Shown here one piece after another: positions 31,233 through 40,643 of a stretch of 64,000 nucleotides of DNA. A program made the translations under genes and the position numbers. How positions within the stretch are numbered: position 1 is the stretch's first letter; every line of letters begins with the position of its first letter. Under the pieces are notes generated by a model. The model was given only the letters and a program-made list of their open reading frames with translations, was not told the DNA's origin and did no database searches. The stretch comes from Candidatus Methanobinarius endosymbioticus (GTDB taxonomy: Archaea; Methanobacteriota; Methanobacteria; Methanobacteriales; Methanobacteriaceae), in contig NIZT01000003.1 of assembly GCA_003315655.1 (NCBI GenBank), positions 1 through 64,000 on the forward strand. The letters are read 5' to 3'.

Positions 31233-31293
31233 TATCTAACACTCGATAGGTAAACTTTGTTTTCAATCTATATAAACCTATCGACTGTTAGGT
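31233..31293 (-). promoter_or_regulatory. Pair of near-palindromic operator-like sites
   Basis: Site 1 (31233-31252) is TATCTAACACTCGATAGGTA and site 2 (31276-31293) is ACCTATCGACTGTTAGGT. Site 2 read on the other strand is ACCTAACAGTCGATAGGT, almost identical to site 1, and each is a near palindrome with ends ACCTA...TAGGT. Their centres are 42 bp apart, about four helical turns. This is how a TetR-type dimer repressor often binds. They lie 70-130 bp upstream of the 2TM-flavodoxin pair and downstream of the adhesin relic at 31327. Confidence 0.5.
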
Positions 31294-31326
31294 AAAATAT
31301 TTTTTTAATTCTTTATTATTAAATTT

Positions 31327-31994
31327 TTAATATACTCTCTTTTTTGATTTTACATCATTGTTTTTTATTTTAATATCTTCAATATTTCTATTAGATTCAA
31401 TTAAAATACCTTCTTTATTTTCAGAATTTATTTTATTATTTTCTATAGAAACATTTTTTATAATAACCTTATTTTCAGATGATTGACTTTCTGAGAGCAA
31501 ATTCACTGATTCTTCAAATGTGTTAATGGAATTATTTTTAATTTTAACATTGAATATATTGGAATTTTCGGTTTTATTAGCGTCATTAATCAATATTCCT
31601 TTTTTGTATTATTTATTATATTATTTTCAATTATCAGATTACCTTTTGTTGAATTTATAGCTATATTATACTTCTCAATGTTTAATCTTTTAATTACAAT
31701 ACCTGTTGTATTTATATTAAATACATTGCTCATACCATCACCAACAATGTTAACAACACCATTAGCTATTATATCAATTGATCTTGTAATATTGAGATTA
31801 GATAAAAAACTATAATCTCCTTCTGCAAAAGAATGTGTATCATTAGCAGTTTGGTCATTTAAAAAACCTTGAATTTCTTCTAGTGTAGAATTTGGATTAA
31901 ATTCTACTGCAGAAACTGTAGTTATCTGTGACAAACATAGAACAATAGTACAAATGAATAAAATTTTTGTATAATTTTTTTTCAAACACTTCAT
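31327..31994 (-). pseudogene. Adhesin-like protein, truncated and frameshifted
   Basis: Start MKCLKKNYTKILFICTIVLC at 31994 (an ATG four codons upstream, at 32006, is also possible) with a signal peptide ending ITTVSA. It continues FNPNSTLEEIQGFLND and beta-helix turns (NLIIENNIINNT), then stops at 31590. The next frame goes on with KIKNNSINTFEESVNLLSES to 31327. Only about 220 residues remain and there is no C-terminal anchor, so the 3' part of the gene is lost. Related to the other adhesin relics here. Confidence 0.7.
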
Positions 31995-32006
31995 ATTTTT
32001 CTCCAA

Positions 32007-32409
32007 ATTTGCATTATTTAAATGGAGGTGTCATATTTTTTATTTAAAAATATGCTGTACTTACTATTGTTTTGATCCTATAAATAATTTTTCACCGAAT
32101 GTTCTGTATATTTAGAATCATTTAATATTAATCATTGAATAAAAATTAGTATATAATTAAATATTAAGAAAATATTTGTTTTTTTATGTTATTTAAAAAG
32201 CAAAATATTTTATTTTTATATAAAAAAATTATAAAATAAAAACAGAATTTGTCAAAAAAAATAAAATTATTAAAAAAATATTTAAAAAATTATTTATAAA
32301 AAAGTAGTTGATATTATTTATTCTATTAACTTAAATAATTAATATTCATTGTAAAATAAGAAATTGAAGCTATTTTTAAAAGGTTTTTAGCTTTATATAA
32401 ATAATTTAT
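32007..32409. other. Non-coding gap between minus-strand relics
   Basis: About 400 bp of AT-rich DNA; no gene or convincing structure was seen. Confidence 0.5.
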
Positions 32410-32864
32410 TTATAATTTAAATTTGAAAGTTTTAGCCATATGGATTGCATCATCTATATCATGAGCTGTTATATTGCAAAACCATATTTTTCAGGAAAGT
32501 CAACTATTATTATATGTCCATGAACATAAAAATCATCCATTGGATTAACTTTATATATTGTCCCATTGTAATTTTTTCTTCAATTGATCTATTTTCATAC
32601 ACTGTTTTGCCATATTGAAAATTAAGATCCATTGAAATAGCTATAATACTTTCTTTGTTGTCATCAGTACTATAACCACTACTGTTAAAATAAGGAGTCT
32701 TTATCTTCAAAATGGAAATTAAAACTATTTGGTATTTCTACTTCAATTCTTTCATCAATAAAATCTTTATATTTCGGAATTAAATATTCATAAGCAACAA
32801 GACTGCCCAATCCAGCAATTATTATTAAAAAAATCCCTACTACTAATAATTTTCTTTTATTCAT
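32410..32864 (-). pseudogene. Membrane-anchored hypothetical protein, frameshifted
   Basis: ATG 32864 gives MNKRKLLVVGIFLIIIAGLG, a signal anchor, followed by AYEYLIPKYKDFIDERIEVE. After a break near 32700 the body KTPYFNSSGYSTDDNKESI and ISMDLNFQYGKTVYENRSIE follows, then two more frame changes and the end ITAHDIDDAIHMAKTFKFKL at 32410. About 150 residues joined, an extracytoplasmic domain I do not recognise. Confidence 0.5.
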
Positions 32865-33004
32865 TTTAAAAACCTGTATAGCGCTCTTTATTTAAGTAAA
32901 TTCCATTATCAATATTTAATTTTAATTTTTTAAGAAATTAAATCCTTAAATTTTATTTACCATGTGGATAAACTTCTTATTTAAATTTATTTAAATATTA
33001 TTTA

Positions 33005-33810
33005 TCAAGTTATTGATTTGTTAGTTGATTTTATAGGGTTTTCACTTTCACATGGAACTCCAACTAGACAAAGTCCACACCCATATGCTTTTTCTGTGTC
33101 GATTCCCAATGATTTAATATGGCTTTTTGCTTTTTTACCATGACCATATCAAAACATTTTAGCTTATCTATTCCATCTTCAGAAAGAGCATTTACTGGAC
33201 ATCTTTTAATACATTCTTCATATTTTTCAGCATGATAATATAAACACTTACCTGCACGGTCTTCATAATTTCGGGGATCTGTTTCGACTACTAAATCAGT
33301 AACAAAGGATAAAATCATAATAGCTCTTCCTTCTTCACTAATGAAACCACCATTTAAACAAAAAGTTCCTAGTCCACATGTATAAGCTATATGTTTTTTG
33401 AGACCAATTAGAAGAAGCATTTTTATCAGAGTTATTTGGAAAAACTCTTGACTTGCTGGATCAACTGCATTAAATCCTTTTTCTTTTAATGTATTGGTTA
33501 TGTGTTTTGAAAAACCACTTATAAATTTTCCAGCATATTGTCCCATTAAAATCCATTTTTCAGAGGGCATTTTCTTTTCTTTATTACTTTCTATGATTTC
33601 ATAGCTCAGAGGTAATACAACTGAAATTACAGTACCATCATTTAAAGTTTCATTATCAAAAAATAATTCATAAGCTTCAGTTGGAGTTAAATGAGATTCT
33701 TTAATTACTTCTTTAAAGCTATCAAACATAGGGTCTTTAGCTGATCCAAATCCTATCAAAGGCTTTCTAAAAGCATTTCCTTCTAAAAAATCAAAGTATG
33801 GTTTCCTTTT
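33005..33810 (-). pseudogene. Epoxyqueuosine reductase-like 4Fe-4S protein (COG1600), broken at both ends
   Basis: The main open piece 33759-33064 starts inside the protein (LIGFGSAKDPMFDSFKEVI). It holds CGLGTFCLNGGFISEEGRA, an adenosylcobalamin-reductase-like core, and the cluster region KCLYYHAEKYEECIKRCPVN. The last Cys motif, YGCGLCLVGVPCESENP, is only reached by a shift near 33080 and ends at 33005. The N-terminal part (FDFLEGNAFRKP) has no start codon. The family includes QueG; in methanogens several paralogues of unknown substrate exist. Both termini are damaged. Confidence 0.7.
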
Positions 33811-34326
33811 TTATAATATAATTATTAATAAGCTTTATTAAAAAATTTTTCATTGAAATCAAACATAATAAAATTATTATTGGAAATATTTAGATAATTA
33901 ACTTTAGTTAAATATTTTAAATAGTTAATATTTTAATTTGAATAATAAAAAATTCAATTAAAAAATTAGTAATTATATATATTAAAATTCTAATAAATAT
34001 TTCCATTTAACTTGAAATAAACCAAAACTAATTTTAATAATAAGTTTTTCATTTTTTTATTTTTTAATTATAATTTAATTATTTTTTTAAGTATATATTT
34101 TAATTATATATTCTATTTTTATCATTTTATAATTATTTTTTATTTATTAAATAAAAAATAATATCTTAAATTCTTGATATGCATTAGATTTGCTGTATAA
34201 TTAATAAACAATATAATATAGATAATTTTATATATTTTCAATACAATGTTTACAATATAAAGGAAAATAATTTAATAATATTTGTTTATTATTATAATCA
34301 TAAATCTAATTTTTAGAGGAAATAAA
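33811..34326. other. Non-coding gap
   Basis: About 515 bp, very AT-rich. It ends with the Shine-Dalgarno AGAGGA of the PRC-barrel gene. No coding sequence was recognised. Confidence 0.5.
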
Positions 34327-34556
34327 ATGTGTGTAAAAGATTTATTAGGAATGCAAGTACTAGATAAGGATGCAAAAGAGATTGAAAAAGTTGAAGACGC
34401 TGACTTTAACGAAAATACTGGTCAAATTGAAAAATATCTGTTTCTCTAAAGAAAAACCTCTTATCTCATGATGAAGTCATGGTTCACTTTGATAATATTC
34501 AAAGTATTAGTGACTATGTTTTATTGAGAATAAATATTGATAAGGGTGATGATTAG
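34327..34556 (+). pseudogene. PRC-barrel domain protein, single frameshift
   Basis: AGAGGA lies 6 nt before ATG 34327. MCVKDLLGMQVLDKDAKEIE and VEDADFNENTGQIEK follow, and the frame ends at TAA 34447. One base later the other frame reads ISVSLKKNLLSHDEVMVHF, then DNIQSISDYVLL, and stops at 34556. Together they form a PRC-barrel domain of about 77 residues, as in RimM-like and photosynthetic-reaction-centre H-like proteins; many methanogens have such short stand-alone copies. A single 1-bp deletion near 34430 is the only defect, so a sequencing error is possible. Confidence 0.65.
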
Positions 34557-34709
34557 ATTATCCTTTTTATAGAATATCTTTAAATTATCGTAAATAAATT
34601 ACAAATTATTGATTAATTCATTATTTATTCGTTTAATCATACCTTAATATACTTAATATACTTTAATTATAATTTAAATATAATTTAACTATACTAATTG
34701 AGGAATTAT

Positions 34710-35012
34710 ATGGAAATCAAAGATGCAAGAGAAAAAACCATTGAAATTGGTTCTTACATTCGATATACTGGAACTGGTACTACTGGTAAAGTTGTTGATC
34801 TTAAAACTGATGAAGATGAAGATCAATGGGTAAAAATAGATGATCCTAATTTATGGTATCTTAATGAAGTAGTAGAATTGATTGATGAAAAAGATGCTAA
34901 AAATAAAGAATTTGATGATCATAAAAAATTCAATGTTGATGATTTAAAAGATATTGAAAATGAATTAGAAGATGCTACTTTAACTTCTGGTGGAGCAGAA
35001 GATGGAGGATAA
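34710..35012 (+). CDS. DUF2098 family protein
   Basis: About 100 residues with the conserved start EIGSYIRYTGTGTTGKVVDL, the core DQWVKIDDPNLWYLNEVVEL and an acidic C-terminal tail. This is the DUF2098 family, restricted largely to methanogens; its function is unknown. ATG 34710 follows TTGAGG by 6 nt and is preferred over the TTG at 34698. The frame is intact. The tail ending SGGAEDGG is highly acidic, perhaps a binding tail. Confidence 0.75.
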   Translation: MEIKDAREKTIEIGSYIRYTGTGTTGKVVDLKTDEDEDQWVKIDDPNLWYLNEVVELIDEKDAKNKEFDDHKKFNVDDLKDIENELEDATLTSGGAEDGG

Positions 35013-35129
35013 TTTTAATTAGCTTATTATATTAAATAATAAACTATTATTTTATAATATTATATTAAAAATTGTTTAAATATATTTTAACTATTATTAT
35101 ATTAATTGATTTAACATTAGGGTGAAATA

Positions 35130-35645
35130 ATAGAAAGAAAAAATATTATGGGAATCTTAGCTTTACTTTTTGGTATATTTGTAATATTGTTCCCATTTGT
35201 AAGTGCAAGTTTCTTTAAGATTGCTTCAGGTATAGCTATATCTATTTTGGGTATTTATTGGCTTATTAGAGGTATTCAACATTGGGAAACAAATAAAGCT
35301 ATTTGGGTTCTTTATTCGATAATTGGTATTTTTGCTATGTTTGCAGATATAGCTATAGAAGAAAGTTGTTCTTTTTTCTTATTAACTTCTAGTTTCTTAT
35401 TATACGTAATTGGATTTTTAATGATTGTATTTGGTGTAGCTGCAATAATAAACGGGCCTACAGTTAGATATAAATTATTTTCTACTGTATTTGTAGTTTT
35501 TGGTTTAGTGATCTCAGTATTCGCTAATTTAGTCCTAGACAATCCATATTACTTATCTATTCTTGTTGGAATAGCACTCATAGCTGAAGCTATTAATTTA
35601 TTATTTGAATCTGGAGAGAATAAGGTTGAACCTGTAACTAGCTGA
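35130..35645 (+). CDS. DUF308 (HdeD-like) membrane protein, copy 1, possible ATA start
   Basis: Six hydrophobic helices in about 170 residues (GILALLFGIFVILFPF, IAISILGIYWLIRGI, ILVGIALIAEAINLLF), the DUF308 pattern. In bacteria HdeD relates to acid resistance; in methanogens the role is unknown. The first ATG (35148) lies 23 bp from any ribosome site. AGGGTGA at 35118-35124 is instead well placed for the in-frame ATA at 35130, giving a start ERKNIMGILAL, like the MDNRVTVGILAI of its neighbour copy. Either ATA is used or the ATG was lost by mutation. It is a tandem paralogue of the gene at 35950. Confidence 0.7.
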   Translation: MERKNIMGILALLFGIFVILFPFVSASFFKIASGIAISILGIYWLIRGIQHWETNKAIWVLYSIIGIFAMFADIAIEESCSFFLLTSSFLLYVIGFLMIVFGVAAIINGPTVRYKLFSTVFVVFGLVISVFANLVLDNPYYLSILVGIALIAEAINLLFESGENKVEPVTS

Positions 35646-35949
35646 TTTAAATATAAATTTTTGTTTAAATAATTCTCGAACTATTGGTTGGAGTTTTATA
35701 TTATTATATTTTTATAAAATTCAAACATATTTTTATAAAAACTATTTTTATTTTTTTATTTTATTGAGTAAGCCTTTTTTTTATTTTTTGTTTTTTATTT
35801 TATGAGGGGGAATTTATTATTTTTTTATTTTTTAGGGAAATAATTTATTAAGATAATTGGATAAAAGTATTACATATTTTTTTATAGGGAGGAAAATGTA
35901 GTATATAATACTATAATATTATTGATTATATTGATGAAGGTGTTTATTT

Positions 35950-36453
35950 ATGGATAATAGAGTAACTGTAGGGATTTTAGCAATTATATTTGGTATTTTG
36001 CTAATGGTTTTCCCAATTTTCAGCCAATTTATTTTATCAGTAATAGCAGGAATTGGAATATTAATTTTAGGGATTTATTGTATTGTTTTAAGATCTCATT
36101 TATGGGGTTCTAGTAAAGTAAGTTCTGTTCTTCATATAATTCTAGGTGTTTTAGGTATTATTGTTGGAATAATGCTTGTTGGAAATGTACTGTTGTTTGA
36201 TACATTAATAAGCTTATATCTTTATATAGTTGGTTTTATGTTGTTGTTTTCAGGTCTTGTTGGATTATTCACCAGAATTATGATGCCAACAAAAGTTTCA
36301 ACCAATTTAATGGCTTTACTTGGTATTATTACTTTAATATTAGGATACTTCGCTTTATTGAGCCCATTATATGCAACTATAATTTTAGGATTAATTTTAA
36401 TCATTGATGGTATAGCTATTTGTATAGGAATGTATAGAGGAGTACTTGATTAA
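35950..36453 (+). CDS. DUF308 (HdeD-like) membrane protein, copy 2
   Basis: 167 residues, six predicted helices, start MDNRVTVGILAIIFGILLMV, then GIGILILGIYCIVL and the end GLILIIDGIAICIGMYRG. It has the same layout as copy 1 with weak identity, so an old tandem duplication. AAGGTG lies 8 nt before the ATG. The frame is intact. An inverted repeat AAATGTTA/TAACATTT (about 36469-36490) shortly after the stop may end transcription. Confidence 0.75.
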   Translation: MDNRVTVGILAIIFGILLMVFPIFSQFILSVIAGIGILILGIYCIVLRSHLWGSSKVSSVLHIILGVLGIIVGIMLVGNVLLFDTLISLYLYIVGFMLLFSGLVGLFTRIMMPTKVSTNLMALLGIITLILGYFALLSPLYATIILGLILIIDGIAICIGMYRGVLD

Positions 36454-36629
36454 TTAAAAAATGTTTAAATGTTATTAAATTAACATTTTAAAATATAAAA
36501 TTTTATTTTTTATATTTTCTCTCCTTTTTTTATTTTTAATTGTTTATTTTTGGATAATTTTTTAGATTTTTTATTTTTTAATATTTTTAGACACAATTTA
36601 TTTTAGTTTTTTAATAAATTTAATCTATT

Positions 36630-38776
36630 TTAATATTTTAATATTTTAATTAGTTTAAAATAAGATATAAAATGTATAATTCCTATTCCACTTATAAATA
36701 TTAATATAGCTAATATAACTGGTATTCCTGTTTTTTTCATACTTGCATTAGTTGTTGGATTGTTATTTGTTTTATTAGTTTCATTATTATCTGATTTTGG
36801 TGTAGGTGTTGGAGATGGTGTAGGTGTTTATTTTCCTTTATTATTACTTCGTATGATGCAATAGTTTCATTGCAATTTTCACCGGTGATTGATATATTTG
36901 TTATTTGATTTCCAATATTGGTGAAATAACCATTAAAACTCATAGTAGCTTCTTCATCAATATTTAAATCTCTAATATACCATATTTGAGTATTTGGATC
37001 GTAATATCCATGAGATAAAACAATATTGTTTTCATCTAAAACAAATCCATTTGGTGAATTGATTTTTACTTGAACATTGTAAGCTATATCTTGTCCATTA
37101 TTTTTAATATTTATAATCCTTTACTAGTTTCATTAAGTAAATATTCTTTTTTGTCAAAGCTAATATTTCCTGTGACATTTGTATCTGAAATAATTAAAAG
37201 TTCACCAGTTTTTGTATTTATTTCATAGCTGCCATGTCCATCATAATCTCCATTTACATGAATAATTCTTTGAGAACTGTTAACTAAATAAATTATATTT
37301 GCATATCCTTCAATAGATTCTATATTATCGATTAAAATACCATTAAGATAAAATGAAATATTTTGTCCGGTTATAGTATTGTCCATATCATTGGTTAATG
37401 TAGCATAAACATTTACTGAAGTATTATTCTTAACTTTTACAGTAGAATATTTAAATAAGTTAAATTAAGAACACTAATCTTTCCAAGATTATATATCACG
37501 TCCTAAATTAGCTATATTCTCCGTCATAAGATTTTTAGAAAGAAACATTTTAGCTCCTGGAGAGTTATAAATAGTTCCTCTATTCTCTGTAGTATTGTTT
37601 CTAAAAGTAGAATTGCTTATACATGGTGATACTATTTCTAGAACAAATTGCTCCTCCATCATAAACAATATTATTCTAAATCCAAAATTTGTTATATTAA
37701 CACTAATATTTCCATTAGCAAAAATTGCCCCACCAAAATAAGCTCTATTATTTCTAAAGTTTGTATTTTTTATAATTACTCTTTTTGTTCCAGTTCTAGA
37801 AATAAATAATGCTCCTCCTCCAAAGGTACTCGCCCAAGTACTGAGATAATTTTCAAAAAATTCAAAGTTTTCAATAGTTAGATTTTCAGAACTAAATATA
37901 GCTCCTCCACTGTATACTGCAGAATTATTCATGAAAATACAATTTGAAAGTAACATACTTCCTGTTGGTGTGTTATATATAGTTCCTGCACTAGTTACTC
38001 CGGTTCCATTGATGAATCTAGAATTATAAATACTAACATTGCTTCCATAACCATTATATATGGCTCCTGCTGTAGCTGATCCTGAATTATTGATAAAATT
38101 GGAATTATTTATAGTAATATTATTCCCATAAATACTTGGCCATCCAATAACAATTGCTCCACCTAAAGCTGAATTATTAGTCAAATTTGAATTAATAATT
38201 TGACTATGGTTTCCATTAAGACAAAGTGCTCCCCCAGCACTAGCTTGATTATTTTCAAATCTTGAACTATTGATTATTAAATAATTGCCTGTATTATAGA
38301 TACCTCCTCCATTTCTACTGCTACTGAGAGTATTATTAATGAAGTCACAGTTTATCATTGTTAATTTTCCAGCATTAGCTATTGCTCCTCCCATTAGTGG
38401 TAGAATACCCATTTATAAGCGTAATGTTAATAATAGTTAATGAAAAGTTTGAGGATAAATCAAATATCTTTGAAATATTTTGAGCATCTATAATCACATC
38501 TTTTGTACTTGTTTTTCCAATTATTGTGATATTTTTATTATTCACTGCAATATTGGTGTTATTAGCTCCAGAATACACTCATGATTAAAGATAAATTGTA
38601 TCATAACCTCCAGATTGAGCACCTTTAATCCCTCCGGAAGTTTCATTATTTATCCTTATATCTGCTGCAATAGTATTAAATATGCATATAGCTAAAAATA
38701 AAAATATTAATATACTTATAATTGTTTTTGGTATTATTCTAACGTTTGTCACCCCTAACTCTTTTTTAAGAACCAA
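36630..38776 (-). pseudogene. Adhesin-like protein with polymorphic GGAI repeats, frameshifted
   Basis: Minus-strand start near 38776 (MVLKKELGVTNVRIIPKTI) with a signal peptide ending NTIAA. The frame breaks near 38585, 38390, 37640, 37480 and 37110. The middle holds about nine turns of the GGAIYN and FxNN type (for example GGAIVIGWPSIYGNNITINN), the Chlamydia-PMP-like beta-helix. An Ig-like module with TGQNISFYLNG and a proline/threonine hinge follow. The end is MKKTGIPVILAILIFISGIG plus a basic tail. It ends at 36630. All the parts of a full adhesin survive, but out of frame. Confidence 0.8.
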
Positions 38777-39430
38777 AATATGAGAGCTATAAATATTGTA
38801 TATAAAAAGTATTTAATTAATATTTAAAAATTATCTAAAAAGTATCCAAAAATTAGTTAAAAATTATTTAAATCTTATTTAAAGTGTATTTATAAAGTTA
38901 TTATGATGTATATAAATAAGGTTTAATGAATATCTAAAAAATATTTAAAACATATATAAAATATCTTCAAATTATTTCTATTACTTATTTTAACTTAATA
39001 TTAGTTTGTATATATTAAGAAAACTTATATTTAATCACTCTTATTTATTTTTGATAATTTTTTAAGTTTTATAACTAAAAATCTTTTTTATATCACTTAA
39101 ACATGCAGTATCAAAAATTTTAAATATTAATAATAACATATTATATCGTGTTAAATATAACAATTCTTATATAAAATAATTGTTTGTATTCTTGATTCTT
39201 AATTCATATAATTAAAAGAATGATTATAGGATATAAAAATAGAAATAATGTTATAGAATATATTATAATTTAGTAGTGTTATAATTATTGATTTTAATTT
39301 TAATCATAATTATCAAGTATATATCAATTATAATTATATATATATTATATCTTTAAATAAATTATAAATATATAAATAATAAATCATAATTATATATTAA
39401 TATATTATGCAAACAGACGGAGGCTTATAA
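38777..39430. other. Gap holding the thioredoxin promoter
   Basis: About 650 bp of AT-rich DNA. Tandem-like phrases such as ATTTAAAA and ATCTAAAAA recur at 38810-38960. TATATATTATATC near 39335-39350 is a likely TATA region for the downstream gene, and GACGGAGG at 39416-39423 is its ribosome site. Confidence 0.5.
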
Positions 39431-39676
39431 ATGTTAAAAGTAGAAGTGTTTACATCACCAAGTTGTCCTTACTGCCCAATGGCTGAACAAGTTGTTGACG
39501 AAGCTAAAAAAGAAATAGGGAAAGGAATGGAAGTTGAAGTTGTTAATATAATGACTGATAGGCAAAGAGCTGTTGATTATGGTATCCTGGCTGTCCCAGC
39601 GATAGCTATTAATGGTGTTGTCGAATTTGTAGGAGCACCAACCCAAGAAGAATTAATGGCTAAATTAAAAGCTTAA
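39431..39676 (+). CDS. Thioredoxin/glutaredoxin-like protein (MJ0307 type)
   Basis: 81 residues, a minimal thioredoxin fold with the redox motif Cys12-Pro-Tyr-Cys15 followed by PMAEQVVDEA. The cis-proline is in LAVPAIAINGVVEF. It matches the short methanogen thioredoxins that act as general disulfide reductants in the cytoplasm. The strong ribosome site GGAGG lies 7 nt before the ATG. The gene is intact and isolated between two broken adhesins. Confidence 0.9.
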   Translation: MLKVEVFTSPSCPYCPMAEQVVDEAKKEIGKGMEVEVVNIMTDRQRAVDYGILAVPAIAINGVVEFVGAPTQEELMAKLKA

Positions 39677-39956
39677 TTTTATATTATTAATATAATAATA
39701 TAATTTTTACTTATTTTTTAACTTTTTTAATTTTTTATTAATTCGATATATTTTAACCTTTACATCTATTTTTAAGGCTTTTTACTATTTTACATAATTT
39801 TATAGAGTATTTTTACTTTTTCTAACATATTAAGAATAATTACTACAAAAATTTTATAAATAATCTTTTCTCAATAAATAAATTGTTTTCATTAATTATA
39901 AAAAAGAATTTTGTATGATTTTAAAATAAAAAAACTATCAAGATCGAAAGGTTTAT

Positions 39957-40008
39957 TAGTGAGTACTTACTATATTATATACATGGAAATATGAATGAGT
40001 TCTCACTA
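39957..40008. promoter_or_regulatory. Two related near-palindromes, operator-like
   Basis: TAGTGAGTACTTACTA (39957-39972) is a 16-bp palindrome with one mismatched pair. AATGAGTTCTCACT (39995-40008) read on the other strand is AGTGAGAACTCATT, close to the first site. Their centres are about 37 bp apart. The string TATATTATATAC between them could be a TATA box. No intact gene follows, so this may be the stranded control region of a lost gene. Confidence 0.4.
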
Positions 40009-40451
40009 TTATTTTGTATATAGGATAAGTTTGCTGTTTTAACTTCGTTATAGCCATGTATAAAGAAAAGAATGAAATAAAACGATTTATTCATTAGTAA
40101 TTAATATAAGTTATTTAAATATAATGATATTTATGAAAAATTATAAGAAAAAGAATAAAATTATTAAACATAATAATAATTTTACCATATTTCTATTAAA
40201 AATAGTGTATTTATAAAATTTATAAAAATTTCACAAATATTATAAATATAATCATGAAAAATAATAATTTATTTTTAAAAATTCAATTGATTTAAAGTAA
40301 TTAATGAGTATAATACCTTGTAAAATCTCATATTTATAAAATTAAATGTAAGTTATACATGGGTATAAAGAACTAAATTTTTTTAGGGGATTTCAAAGAG
40401 CAATATTTAATTTAGTACTAGAATAGTTAGTATTCAATATTTTTATTAGTG

Positions 40452-40494
40452 AGAAGAAAATTAGTTATATTTTATTGTAGTGTAATTTTCTTCT
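40452..40494 (+). other. 12-bp perfect inverted repeat upstream of the adhesin relic
   Basis: AGAAGAAAATTA and TAATTTTCTTCT form a 12-bp stem around a 19-nt loop, 150 bp before the adhesin start. Without a T-run it looks less like a terminator than like a leader hairpin. Confidence 0.5.
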
Positions 40495-40643
40495 GATTAA
40501 TAAAAAATAAGAAAGAACCTTTTTCCTTTAATTATAATCAAAATGAGTGAAAAATAATTAATAGTAACTTTATTAATCAAAATAAATATAATAAATTATT
40601 CAATTGAGTATAATTCAATTGAGTATAAAGGAGGTGAAAAACG

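Larger units (their letters stand above)
39677..40643. other. Long gap with operator-like sites and a hairpin leader
   Basis: About 970 bp without a gene. It contains the two near-palindromes at 39957-40008, a 12-bp inverted repeat at 40452-40494, and the leader of the adhesin relic ending in GGAGGTG at 40630. No relic protein could be traced at 40020-40380. Confidence 0.5.
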
